Positions 39,702-52,300 of a stretch of DNA of 64,000 nucleotides are shown here, piece by piece. This stretch comes from Chrysophaeum taylorii (taxonomy: Eukaryota; Sar; Pelagophyceae; Pelagomonadales; Pelagomonadaceae). Under the pieces are notes generated by a model. That model was not told the origin of the DNA and did not search any database. It was given only the letters and a program-made list of their open reading frames with translations. Numbering within the stretch: position 1 is the first letter of the stretch; each line of letters opens with the position of its first letter. The translations under genes and the position numbers were made by a program. The stretch is taken from positions 186,001 to 250,000 of the forward strand of contig JAQMWT010000005.1 in NCBI GenBank assembly GCA_029834535.1. Direction: 5' to 3'.

Positions 39702-40754
39702 TCATCGTTCCTGCGGGGGGTCGAGCGATGGCGCCATGGTGAATCCGGGGATGGTGATGGTCGGCAAGTCGGAGGCGGCGAAGGTGGCGAAAAAGGCATC
39801 GAGGGCCAAAGAATCGGGGTTGCGGTGCGCGCCCTGGAGGACCCCGAGTTGGGCGGCGTGCACGCCGCCGGCAACGAAGATGGAATCGAGGCCGGCGGCG
39901 TTGGCCCCGAGGACGTCGTGGTGCATGGAATCGCCGACGGCGGCGATGCGCGTCTTGTCGGTGATGCCCATCGACGCGAGCGAGGCGAGGGCGGCGTCGT
40001 AGATCGCCTCGTGGGGCTTGCCGACGAGGACGCAGCGGCCTCGGAAAAAATCCGCGTAGCGCCGGGCGAGGACGCCGGGCATGGGCGAGCTAGCGCCGTC
40101 GGGTCGTACGAGGTCGGGGTTAGCGACAATCATCGGAAGCGCGCGGGCCGCGGCGGCCTCGAGAATGTCGTCGCAGGCTTCCTCGGTCCATTGAAGGTCG
40201 CGGCGCTCGGCGCCCACCGTGCAGAAGAGGCCGCGCGCGAGCAAAAAGTCGGCGTCGGAAACGTCGGACGACTCGAGACCCGCCGTCCTCAGGTAGGTGT
40301 CGTCGTCGTCGCCGTTGCCAAACACGAAGACTCTGTTCTGCCCGGGCCCCAGCGCACCCTCGAGGACGCTGTCTGCCTCGTCGCGCTGCAGGCTCGCGAG
40401 CGCCACGTGAACGAGGTCGCCCGAGGTAAATACCGAGATCGCCGGCACGCCCTCGACGACGTCGGCGGCGTCGAGGTACGTGCACATGCCGCACGCGAGC
40501 CCCTGGAGCCGCTCGATCGTCTCTCGCCGCCGTTTCGACGAGTTGGACAGCACGACCACCCGCTTCCCCGCTGCCTGCAGGAACCGCACGCACTCGGCCG
40601 ACCCAACGTAGCACCGCTTGCCGTCGTGCACGACGCCAAACTGATCCAGGAGGAACGCATCGTACCGCCCCCAGACGTCCTTGAAGTCGGCGAGCGGCGG
40701 TGGCTGCAACGCGCACGCTCTGGCCGCCAAGATGACGACGACTTGACGACGCAT
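39702..40754 (-). CDS. HAD-superfamily IIA hydrolase (TIGR01459-like)
   Basis: A 350-aa intronless ORF; ATG 40754-40752, TGA 39704-39702. HAD motifs: I, YDAFLLDQFGVVHDGKR (nucleophile Asp present, second acid replaced by a Gly-Val-Val-His context as in this subfamily); II, VVVLSNSSKRR; III, VLVGKPHEAIYDAAL; IV, IAAVGDSMHHDVLGANAAG. A large C2-type cap sits between motifs II and III (about residues 90-240). The short N-terminus (RRQVVVILAARACAL) may be a weak transit or signal peptide. Substrates of this subfamily are uncharacterised; C2-cap relatives act on small phosphorylated sugars or cofactors. It is divergently arranged with the farnesyltransferase gene, 136 bp away. Confidence 0.85.
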   Translation of the reverse strand: MRRQVVVILAARACALQPPPLADFKDVWGRYDAFLLDQFGVVHDGKRCYVGSAECVRFLQAAGKRVVVLSNSSKRRRETIERLQGLACGMCTYLDAADVVEGVPAISVFTSGDLVHVALASLQRDEADSVLEGALGPGQNRVFVFGNGDDDDTYLRTAGLESSDVSDADFLLARGLFCTVGAERRDLQWTEEACDDILEAAAARALPMIVANPDLVRPDGASSPMPGVLARRYADFFRGRCVLVGKPHEAIYDAALASLASMGITDKTRIAAVGDSMHHDVLGANAAGLDSIFVAGGVHAAQLGVLQGAHRNPDSLALDAFFATFAASDLPTITIPGFTMAPSLDPPQER

Positions 40755-40890
40755 ACCAATAATAATAAATAATAACCCTCATTCTCATTCATCTGTCGTA
40801 TAATCAATCAATCAATCAATCTTGCCCCTAGACTTATTATTGAAAAAAAAAAAGAAGAAAACCCTCCTTCCTCATCATTGTGTTTGTACG
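40755..40890. promoter_or_regulatory. short divergent (bidirectional) promoter region
   Basis: The 136 bp between two divergent start codons, AT-rich against a GC-rich background: AATAATAATAAATAATAA near the HAD gene, (AATC)n at 40802-40823, and an A12 tract (A11GAAGAAA) at about 40842-40860 near FNTB. Both core promoters must overlap here if the starts are right. Confidence 0.6.
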
Positions 40891-42353
40891 ATGGAGGAGC
40901 TAGTCGAGCCCCCCCCAACTATGACGATCGAAGAGCAGCGCGACTGCGAGCAGGCGCGTCCTTGTTTGGTTCCGTATCGTCTCGTTTGGACCAAGGAGGC
41001 AGGCGTGCGCGCGGACGATCTACGAGGCGCTGAGTGGCGAGAACAACCGGCGACTCGCGAGCGTCGGTCTCCTCGACGACGCCGGCAAGCCGCGCCTCAT
41101 GCGCGAGAAGCACGTCACCTACCTCCAGAGGGGCCTCGCCTCGCTCAGTGCTGCCTACGTCTCCCTCGACGCGAGGTGCGCGCGACTCCGAGAGTCTTCT
41201 CTTACCGACCGAGTCCGCAGCCGGCCGTGGCTGTGCTATTGGATCCTCCACTCGCTCGACCTCCTCGACGCGCTCCCGAGCCCCGGCGTGCTGGAGCGGT
41301 GCTGCGAGACGCTCGAGCGATGTCAAAACACGCCCGAGGGCGGCTTCGGTGGCGGGTGCGACCGACCGACTCGGCGTCCTTCTCGAACGAAGATTGCGTC
41401 GCAGGCCGCAGCAACTCTCGCACTGCGCTCCGACGTACGCGGCGATCCTCGCGCTGTGCCTCATTGGGAGCGAGCGCGCCCTGACGCTCGTCGATCGCTG
41501 CGCCCTCTACTCGTTCTTCCTCGCCGTCAAGGACGCGTCTGGCGGCTTTCGGATGCACGACGACGGCGAGGTCGACGTCCGGGGAACCTACACCGTCGTG
41601 GCCGTCGCCGCACTCCTCAACATGCTGACGCCACAACTCGCGTGCGCTCTCGTGTTTGTGTGTGGGTGACCTCGATCGCGCAGCGCGGGCGTCGCCGAGT
41701 ACGTGCTCTCTTGCCGGTCGTACGAAGGCGGTTTCGGCGGCGAGCCGGGCAACGAGGCCCACGGCGGCTACGTCTTCTGCGCCCTCGCCACGCTCGTCAT
41801 CTTGGACCGGACGGCCGATGTCAACCTCGACTCCCTCGAACGATGGCTCTGCCGCCGACAAATGACCGTCGAGGGCGGCTTCCAGGGGCGCGCGAACAAG
41901 CTCGTCGATGGCTGTTATTCTTTCTGGCAAGGCGCGACCTTGGCCATCGTCGAGCGCCTCCGCCGCGGCTCCAAGTTCTCCCTGGCGACCCTCGACTTTA
42001 CCACCACCACAACGCTCCACGACCAACAACGTGATGTTCTTGGCGGAGCCTACGCCTGCGACGAGCTCGCGCTCCAGCAGTACATCTTGCTCTGCGGCCA
42101 GCAACTCCCCGACGGCGGCCTCCGGGACAAGCCCGGTAAGCCGCGCGACTATTACCACACCTGTTACTGCCTCAGCGGCTTGGCGGCGGTCCAGCACTTC
42201 GACAAGGCCGACAACCTCGTCTACGGCTCGCGAGAAAATATCGTCCGTCGCATCAATCCCGTCTTCAACATTCGCGCAGAAAAAGTCCGCAAATCACTCG
42301 CCTTCTTTTCGGCATTTCCCTCGACCCATGGCGCCTTGTTTCATAGCCCCTAG
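40891..42353 (+). CDS. FNTB: protein farnesyltransferase beta subunit, four exons
   Basis: CDS is join(40891..40953,41003..41355,41405..41641,41684..42353), 440 aa. Introns 41356-41404 (GG|GTGCGA...CGCAG|G) and 41642-41683 (GC|GTGCGC...CGCAG|C) restore GGFGGGPQQL and PQLAAGVAEYVLS. The first junction needs a GC-AG intron (CAG|GCGCGT...GGCAG|GCG), the least certain point. The alpha-alpha barrel repeats are clear: EGGFGGEPGNEAHGGYVFCA, EGGFQGRANKLVDGCYSFWQ, DGGLRDKPGKPRDYYHTCYC. The zinc ligands are present (Asp and Cys of LVDGCYSFWQ, His of YYHTCYC). With the alpha subunit it prenylates CaaX proteins. The C-terminus (PVFNIRAEKVRKSLAFF) matches the family end. Confidence 0.88.
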
Positions 42354-43310
42354 GGTAGGGTGCATGACTTTTTCTTTCTCAACCAGGGAGCGAACCAGGT
42401 CCCTCCCTCATTACGAGGTGGGGCCCTGGACTAAACGGCGATGGCTTTTGTCCAGGGCGGTAACCTAGTTGCCTAGACTACGGTAGAGCTGTTTTGTTTT
42501 GTTTCTCCCCATATGGTAGGGAAAGCGATGTTGTTGTTGTTGTTGTTGTTGTTGTTGTCGTTGTGTCAAGGGCACCTCCTCTGGAGGCAGAGGGTGTCCA
42601 TCCATCCAGGGTGTCTAGGATATTCATTCGGGGGGGCACGAGTTTATATCCGGAGTCCTGTTCCCCAGGGCGTCCAGTGTTTTATGGGACATCCAAGATG
42701 TCAAGTGAATTCATCATCCGTCCGGGGTCATACTTTAACGAACGCACGCACGCACGAGCCCAGAGTGAGGGAATCATCTAGCTACTAGGGTACACGTGCA
42801 ATAGGGAGGGAATCCGCCATAGGGCGCCCAGGGCATCACACAGGGTCGTATATCTGGGGCATCGGGGTGATCTGGGCTAGGGTCCTGGACATCCCGAACC
42901 CCATTGATTGCAATTGATTGATCTTGGCCTCTTTGTTGTTGATGAACACCCAGGCTAAGCAGGCTTGAGTACGTACTACTCTTCCGGGGTGACCAGTCCG
43001 GGCTCTAAAAAAAATCCGGGCTGGGTACTCGTCGGTCTTCGTCGACGTTGTCCCCTCGTGAACGCGCCGAGCCCCCCTTGGCCCCAAAAAAATAAGGAGA
43101 AGAAGGGACCTGCTGGATTCACTTATATTGTGTCCCCTCCTAAACATCGTCGTCCCCGTATTAAAAAATAAAGTTAAGTCCACACAAAAAACTGGGATAC
43201 ATTATTAGCCACGACAAAGTGCGCCCCAGAGCCCTCCAGCGGGGGGGGCTGCTTGGCCGAGGTCGCTCCGCACACACCTTCTTCTTCTTCTTCTTCATCT
43301 TCTTCTTCTT
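42354..43310. other. intergenic, convergent 3' ends
   Basis: About 950 bp between FNTB and the giant FN3 gene. It has a (GTT)n run at about 42528-42557, G runs, and a (CTT)n tract at about 43279-43312 touching the stop codon of the giant gene. No gene or known repeat is recognised. Confidence 0.55.
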
Positions 43311-46300
43311 TTAGGTCTCGACTGTCGCCACCGCATATAAGGCGGAGCCCGTGCAGACAGTGCCGCTGAACTCGCAGAACCTGCCCGAACCTACCGAGTT
43401 TCGTGCGAGTACGCGGACGTAGTAGCCACGTCCTTGGGTGAGACCCGCGATGGTGAGCGACGTAGATGTCGTGGTGATCGAGCCGCCGTCGGTGCCGTCG
43501 AATGCGTTTCGCTCGTTCCATTCGATCTCGTACTCGATAATGGCGCTGCCGCCGGTGCTTTCTGGCAACGAGCCACCGAGGGGGACGGGACACTCGGCAG
43601 GGTTAGCGTCGAAGCCGCTACAAGGGATGCCGTGCGCAGGTATTCTTGGATAGGACCAGGCGACGTCGATGGCACCAGCCGACGACTGCGCGACCGACAC
43701 CGCCCGCGGCACGCCAGGGACTTGCAAGGATGGCCGCGCCGACATGGTCGAGGTGGCCGCGCCGTAGCCGGCCAGGTTAATCGGAAAGACCCTGACGTAG
43801 TAGAGGGTCGACACCGAGAGCTCGTCGATCGTGTAGGACATGGAGGCCGCCGATTCGACGTTTACGGCGCCCTTGTGCGGGCTCGCGCTGAGCGAGTTAA
43901 AGTTCGGCATGGTGTCCCATTCGACGCGATAGTGGGTCACGGGGTCGCCGCCGTCGTCTTGTGGACGGCCGTACCCGACCGTGAGCATCGAATCCGAGGT
44001 AACGCCGAGGCTCGGATCGCTCGGTGCCGAGCTTTCCTCGTAGGGCGCGGCCGCCGCCGACGCCATCTGCGGCTCGCCGTAGCCCTGGGAGTTTCCGGCG
44101 CGGACGCGGACGTAATAGGCGAGGCCCTTTTCGAGGCCGTTGAGCGTCTTGTAGAATGGCGAGCCGCCGTCGAGGTAGGTGACGGTGGCCGTTCCGTAGT
44201 GTTGCGCAAAGTCGGACGACGTCGAGTACTCGACGAGGTAGCTCGAGACAGCGTCGCCGCCGTCGTCGATCGGGCTCGAGAACTGGACTCGAAGTTGCGA
44301 CGCCGAAATGGTCGATAGGACCACGCTCGTCGGCCTCCCCGGGACCGTCTGCGGCTTTTCCGGACTCGATGCCGCCTGGGGCAGCGAGTACCCGAGGGAA
44401 TTGATCGCCGTAACTCGCGCGTAGTAGAGGACGCCGGTCTGGAGGCCGCCGTACGCGGGCACGACGCGGGACGTCTGCGTGCAGGGATCGTACGTTTCGC
44501 CATCTTGCCACTCGGTCAGAGAAATCGAAGCCGCGCCGCTCGTGGTGCCGTTGCTGACCTCGAGGTCGTTGGAGGCGACCCCGAGAGAAAAGTCGAGGGC
44601 GTCCGAGTCGGGCGAGTCGTCGAGAAACGTGACGTACCACGCGAATCCGTTGGATTCGTCGGGCCCGAACCGCGACACGTTGACTCCGGCCGAGATCGCG
44701 TCGGTGAGCGCCTCCAACTTGGATTCGACCGAGCCCGAAGACGAGAGACGCCCGGCTATGGCGTTGCAGTAGCTTCCCGCCGTCTCGCAAAAGACGTAGG
44801 ACGTCGATGCCGAGCCGCGACCCGCGTAGACGCGCGTCAGGCCCGTCGAGGAGCTCGTGGTGCCGATGTATGGGAGGATGTCACCCGAGACGGGATCCGT
44901 CAGGTTGAAGGCGGTCGCGTCGGGCGATGCCATCGAGACGCGATATCGAATTCCGTCGTAGTGCTGGCCGTCGACGACGACGACGTCGTTATCGAAGAGA
45001 ATGCCCTCGAGGGAGCTCGACGCGGTGACGAGGGCCGAGTTGTTTGCGACAGAGAACGTACGACCGCCCGTGCCCGCCGTCGGTATCTCTTCCCACAATC
45101 CGACCTCCTCGCTCGCCGAGCCGACCGCGTCGAACGGTATGGGGTCGGTCGTATACGAGTTGCCTTCGACTGCGAGACGAAGCGCGAAACTCCCGCCAAC
45201 CAGCGGGTTGATGCTGCCATCATCTCCCTTGATTGCGATGCGCCATACCGAGTGCTTGTTGGCAAAGGGACAACTGATATCTTGCCGGATCGGATTATCG
45301 AACGCGTCGGTCGGGTCGAGCTCGACCCTATAGTGCGTGATCGTCGAACCCCCGTCCGAGATGGGCGCGTCAAAGCTGATTCTCAAAGAATCATCGTCGC
45401 CATAATTCACGTCAAGCGACACGTTCGTGGGCGGGTCGGGAATCTGTTGCGGGACGACGTACGCCGACGCCGTCTCCCGAGGCGGACCGGCGCCGTGGTT
45501 GTTCAAAGCCGAGACTCGCACGACGTAGCTGATGCCAGACTCGAGGTTGGGAATAGTGTAGTCTCGCAGGTCGGCGTCCACGATCGTCGACTGGTAGCGG
45601 GCGGGCGTCTCGCCGACGACGGTCGAGTCGGTCTTGAGTCCCGTAATTTCGTCGACGGCGTTCTCGGCGCCGAGTATTTCGATCGCTATGGAGCCTCCGG
45701 AAACCGAGGTGTAGAGGTACGCCGAATCGTAGTAGAGCGTCGGTTGGTCGCCGACGTTTGTCAAAAAAGTGACGCGCCATTCGAGGCCCCGCGCGTCGTC
45801 CGAGGAAGAAGACGACGGCTCGTAGGCGCTCGCGCTCACCTTGACCTGGTTTACGGTCTCGAGCAGCTCCAATGCCTCTTCCATTTCGGTAGCAGTGGCG
45901 TCCGACGGCATGTACGCCGAAAACTCCGAGCCGTCGAAGCCGAGGCGCCAGTAGCCGAGAACGGGCATCTCCGTCTCGTTTCGTCCCGACGAGGACGTGG
46001 TGCCGTAGATCCGGACGATCTGTTCCTCGGCCCTACCCAGCGATCTCGAGCCGGGCTCGAGCTCGATGATGTCGAGATCCAGCATGTCGGACGTCGAGTC
46101 TTCGGGCGCGTTCACCGGTACCTGGTCCCCCTCGTTTTTGCCGCCGGGCTCGCAGTCGACGAACGTGATCGTCCACGAAAAACCGTGAAAGTTCTGCGTC
46201 GAAGACCGCTTTACATCGAGCGTGCCCGCCGTGTATTGGCTCTTGTAGGGAGGCGAGCCCGAAAAACCCAAATTCATCAACGCATCGCGGACGCGAGAGG

Positions 46301-49300
46301 CCGTCGCGTCGTGCGGGAGTCTCGACGTCGTGACACCGTTCGATGATGTTTGGCGGCCACCGCTGAATTGCAACACGAACCCAGCGTTACTCCCTGGCGA
46401 CGAACCCTGATCCCACGTCTCGCGAATGAGCTGTTGCTCGCAAACCGCTTCGGCGGTATACCACTCGACGAGGTAACCCGTAATATCGCTGCCGCCGTCG
46501 CCCGTCGCGTTCGCGGGAGGTTCCCAGTTCACTTCCAGCGAAGTGATCGGTGAGCCGGTTTGCGCGGCGAGCGACGTAACGGTGACGGTGGCTGGCGCGT
46601 CGGGGGCGCTCTCTGGTGCCAGTGGCTGGTGAGCGACAGCCCACGACGACAGTCCGACGCCGTTCGTCGCCGCGACTCTAGCGTAGCGTAAAACGCCCGG
46701 TTCGAGGCCGTCGAGCACGACAACGATAGGTCCATTTTCGTACAGCCGGGATCTCTCGGCTTCCTCGGAACTAATGTTGAACGAACCCTTGCTCGCGGTG
46801 CTGAAGGTTGCGCTCGTGTCGTGTTCTACGAGATACGTCGAGATATTCGCGCCGCCGTCCGAGATGGGCGGCTCGAAACGAAGCTGGAGCTTGTGTCGGC
46901 CAGCTAGGTACAAGACGCCGTCGCGCGGGAGGAGGGGCGGTCGGTTGAGCGGTATCGCAGAAAGAACCTCGGTCCACTTGGCGCCGTTCGAGTCGTCGAG
47001 CGAATCAAATAGCTCGTTTCTCGCGGCGATACGAAAGTAGTAGGTTACGTTCGATGTGAGGTCGTTGACCGTGAACTCGTAAGGTGGCGTGCCTTGGATC
47101 GCCGCACCCTCCATGAAGCAGTCGCCGAAACCAATCGACACGCACGTCGCGCCGTCGGTCTTCGCGTTCTCAAAGGTCGAGAAGTAATCCCACTGAATAG
47201 AGTATCCGAGGATCGCGCCGCTTATGGTTGCTGGTGGGTACCAGTAGAGCCTGACGCTCGAGCCGCTCGTGACTTCTACGGAGAACTGACTGGGCGGGTC
47301 GGGGACGCGCGCTGGCATGGCGCCCTGCACGTCCGACCACTGACCCGGTCCCAGCGCGGACACGGCGCGCACGCGGACGTAACGCAACTGGAAGGCATCC
47401 AACCCATCAGCGTAGACACATTGCTTGCAGTCGCGCGGACGAACGCTCACCGAGGCATCAACGGGAACAAGCGCGTGTTTGGGGCTCGTCATCATTGCTG
47501 GTTCTGGGTTTCCGACAAACACCACCGTCCACTCGTAGCCCCCCGACCAGCCGAAGATCTTGACGCCCGTATCTGTCTCGCCCTGATACGATGTTTCGAT
47601 GCGAGAGTCTGAGGAGAGTGCGAGTGGGATTTCCGCCGCGTTACTACTGTCGGGGTCGTACGTGTCGCCCACCCGGTACCACGTGCCGCCAATCGATATG
47701 AGGTCGGACCGCTGTGGCGATAAGTCGGCGTCGAGACCGTTACACTGGATCGTCGGAAATCCAGATGTAACCGTGCAGCTTGCCATGCTTGTAAGTCGTT
47801 GCGCGTACTCGCGCGAGACGTTGACTGCGCCAATGTCAGGAAGCGCCTCTAGAGCGTGCCGCATGGTGACCGCCGACACGCCCGCGCTCAATGCTGTCGT
47901 CTCGTGGCCTCCGTATGCGAGTTGGAACTGGCCACTCACCTCGGGCGACTCGTAGTCTTCTCCTGCGAACGCGGCCGATCCCGTGCGAACGATTTGGACC
48001 GTGCGGTCGACGTCGACGATCTGTGTCGTCAAGCTGGTGCCCACAAAATTGACGGTGATTGATGTCTGAATCTCGTAGAATTGGACCTCTTCACCGCAAG
48101 AGCCAGTCGTGACTTGCGATTCGCTGCACTCGCGCGGCGTCGCAAATCCAATGGCCAGCTTGTCGCCACGCGTCTCGCTACCTTTGATGAACTCGTGGAC
48201 GCGCACCGCGGCACCTTCGCCCGTCAAGTTAAAGCTCTCGGCCACGAGCATCGGTATATCGCCATCGCCTGTCGCGAACGTGACCAAGTACGAGCTACCG
48301 CCCTCCGTCGTGACATCGTCGTTCTTCGTGACAACGATCTCACCGATTGACATATCGTTCGCCGCGACTTCGTTCAGTGCCGCCTCGAGCTCTTGGGCCG
48401 ACGCATCAAACGGCAACTGCGTTGTGGCAAACCCGTTAACGGTGCGGAGACCGAACGTTCCACCCAGGGCGTTGCCATCAACGACGGTCGCGATGGAGAC
48501 GGTTGCGCCACTGCCCACAAGCGATGACACAACATTGAGCGGGCCGACGTCCCCCTCGACGTCGACAAATGTTATGGTCCAAGCATAGCCTCGCTGCGCA
48601 TCCGGCCCCGTTCGTACGACCTCAACCTCGCCGGCCGAGGTTTCCATGAGCGCACTCACGAGGTGGGTTGGGGTGACGTCGAACGGCAGCGCGTCCGAGC
48701 CCGCGATGACGAAGGTACCATCGAGGACGTTGCCGTCGATGACGGTGTCAACGGAGCACGAAGCATCGCTTTCGTCAAAGGTGGCGTCGCCAACGCAAGC
48801 CAGCGACGGCACGTCGCCCGCAGGATCGCGGACGGTGAGCGTCCACGTGAGGCCCTGTTCGAGGTCGAGAGTCTCGACTTGGATGAAGACATCAGAAATA
48901 TCGGGCATTCGTTCGAGCCCGCGCTTGAATAGCATGATGTTTTCAACAGAGTCATCATTGGCATCGAGATCAGCACCGCCAAGTGCTGTCACATTCGTAG
49001 TGATACCGTAATCCAAGCTCGCGTCTTGCACAAATGGCTCGAGAACACCAAAGATCTCGGTCGCGAAAACGACGCCACACATCTCCTGTGTTACATTCAC
49101 AGTCACAGGGGCTGCCATCCTGTCGATCGACTGCACGGCATAACCGTCAAAGAATATCTCATAAGCATAACCGTAGTTCGACGCGACGTCACCTTTACCG
49201 TGTCGGACGACGCGCACCGAGTCAACATTCGGTAATGCCTCCAGAGCTGCTTCGACGACGCTTGCGTCGTCGTCCCAATTGAGGCAAGTTGTGTTGTAGA

Positions 49301-52300
49301 CCTCGGTGGCATTGCCTCGGCTAATGGTCATGCGGAACTGACCCTGAACAACTCGCACGTTGGCCCACACTGCAACGACGACGATTTGCGTCGAAGTTGA
49401 GAGGCCACGCAACCCGTACCGATCGGGGAGTTCGGCGACCGTCACGTTCGCCTTACCGCCACCCAAAACAACTGGTGCTGAACCGCACAGGGCGGCCTCG
49501 AGCCGCGGCAAGACGCCAACGATCCCCACAAACTCGACCGCCCACGAGTAGCCGTAACCACTGCTCGCGCCACCCGTCCCTGACCGTGAGACGGAGACAT
49601 CCTCGCCGGGAAGAAGCTCCTCAAGAGCGGCGGCGACGTCATTTGCCGAGGCGTCGTAGGAAATGCATGAGGTGGTGTAGACGGTAGAGTTTATGGCACC
49701 CGACGCCGGATCGGCAACCGGAAGCGTAAGGTTGAGTCGGAACCCGCCCGACAAGACTGTTGACTCAGCACTAAAAGAGACAACATTACCATCTGGGAAA
49801 AAAACGGCAAAGTGGCCGTCGATGCCGCCTCCGAATGGTGCGGACACCGTCACCTCTTGAACCTCGTATATTGTGTCAGCGGTTGTCCGTACAACTTGCA
49901 CTTCGTCACGGTGCAGCGCGCCAAGTTGGACGAGCTGAACTTCGTTGACGTGAAGCGCCGTGTCAATTGTCACGTCGTTGACCTGGGGCGGCACAGCAGC
50001 CGGCTTACCGGAGGCAACCGGGTCCGACCAAGCTGAGTAGCCATAATTGTTGCGAGCAGCGACGCGCACGAAGTACGGTACGCCAGTGTGCAACTTCTCT
50101 ATTACCAGATTTGTCGCGGCGTTGCCCTTAACAACGTCGTCGTGCACGGTCGCCGAGACTCCATTTGCGAGGTCCTTGTCGTCGACCTGGATGGGTGCAA
50201 GGTTTCCAAGTGCCTCGTCGAAAGCCACTGTCATGTAAGCGCCCGAGAGCTTGAAAATTGGAAGCATAGCACCCCCTGGGCCCAGGTAGCGGCCCTCAAT
50301 AGTCGCGTCGTGAGCGTCCCCTAGAGGAAGTGACAGGCTCTTAAAAGGTGACGTCCCCGCGCCGGCGCCCGCTGCACTTACAGCCACGGTGACCGTCTCA
50401 CCTTGATTCTCAACAAAACTCGCGCCCGAGCAGTTGCTCGCGTTCGCACGAATCACTGGAGCCGTTGCGACACCGACCAAGCCGTCGAAATAAACGCTGT
50501 AAACGTAGCCATTCGGCGCTGCAACAGCGTCCTCGCGCCTCGTAACGGTGACACCATCATGGACGCCGTAGGATTGCGCCATCAGATCATTCAGTTCGGC
50601 CTCGACCTCGAAATCCTCAGCGTTCCACGGCACGCAACCGCTAAAGTTGGTCCACGAGGCATCGAGAGAAAGCTGGTAGGCAGGGTGGGAATTTTCCCAG
50701 CCACCACCCTGGGTGTCGGCGATGGTGATCGTCTGCACTGCTGTTTCGGGTTCGCGGACCGTGAACATCTGGGGTACCAAATTGGCTTCGGCATGACCGT
50801 CACCCTCGAGCAGCACACCGCGGTCAAGAGTGAGCGCATGCGGGTCCACACCTCCCTCCGAGAGCGTTGTCGCGACAATCGACGCGTCGTCGGGTACCCG
50901 GTCGTCGCACGTGTACAACTGGAGAACCCAGGTGTCGCCAAGGGCGTGACCGTGGGCCTTGCCGAACCTAAACTCCAGGCCGTCATACCCGCCCGCGTCG
51001 AGATTTATCATAGTGTAGAAAGTCCGGCACTCGCGCTTAAAATATGTCGACACGCTACCGCCGACAACCCGTGTAAGCGTGTAAGTGTCGTTACTCAAGA
51101 CAGTACCGTTAGAGTCGACCTCGCCTACACCTGTGATTTCAATCGTGTAAGTGGCCGACATGGGCGTGTGAACGAACTCCCCGCTAAATTCACAGTCATC
51201 CTGGCCATCCTCAAAATGAAATCTGTTGAAGTACACGGTGGACTCGTCAAGGTCAGCGTTGTTGGTGAGGACGAACACCGCAGGGTAGTCACCAAATACT
51301 AGGTCGCCAACGAAATCGAGCTGGTACTCGTAGCCGTAGTCCGACGACGCATCGCCGAATCCCAGACGTGTCACCTCAATTTGCGTGGACGAGGCATTGT
51401 ACGTCGTGTTCCCAGTCACCATGGTCAGATTATACGTTGTCTCGAAGGCCGCAGATATGCGCTTTTGGACGAACTCGGCCGTGTGATCCCAACGGAAGCA
51501 GCGACCACTAAAGCCCGCGTCGACCCGGATGAAGTGGTTCACGAAAAGCACGAAGTAATTTCCAGAGCTCGGAGCGCTTGACAATGCCGAAAGCTTGATT
51601 TTTTGCTTCTCAACAGAGCCCCCCTCGACGGTAGTGTTTACGTGCACGTCCCGCGCGCGGCCACGGTAGTGCGCCCAAGTTGCCGCGCACTTGCCGCTCG
51701 CCTCATTGACAACCTCGAGCTTATCGACATTGGAGAGATGCGGTGCGACGAAGTGTACCGCGTACTTCCAAACATCGTGTCCGGCGACCTCGGTGCGCAC
51801 GGCGAACGACGGCATCCCCGCGATAGATTTTCGCACGATGCGGCCCGAGCCACACCCCACTGTCGAAGTTTCGCAAGTGAATGGCAGGGTGAGCTCGAGC
51901 CAGTGAGCGCCGCGGTACGAGGCCGTCGCGGCAACCGTGTATATCTGGTACTTGTCCTCGCTTCCCTCGATCCGCACTCGGTCGCCAGGTGCCAAGACCT
52001 GCGAGGTGTCGGCGCTCAGCTCGATCGCCGTCTTGTTGTGGCGGGTAGTGGCTGTGACATCGATGATTTTTTCGGGACCGTGAGCATCCTGGCAACCCTC
52101 AGCCGAGCCAACAGAGACCACCTCGATGGTTGGAGCGTTGCTGCCCAAAATTGTCGACTCCGACCCTCCGAACCCGTTGCGTGCGCGGTTGTTGTCCGGA
52201 CCTTTGAACTCGAAGCGGTATTTGTAGCCATGACCCGAGGCGGCTGTGCCGTCGCCAATCCTAGTGACAGCAATATGCCCTTCGTCGTTCCTTAATCCGT

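Noticed and set aside
44505-46346. 613-codon plus-strand frame
   Set aside because: Antisense to the giant FN3 gene, composition typical of reverse-complemented GC3-rich coding sequence.
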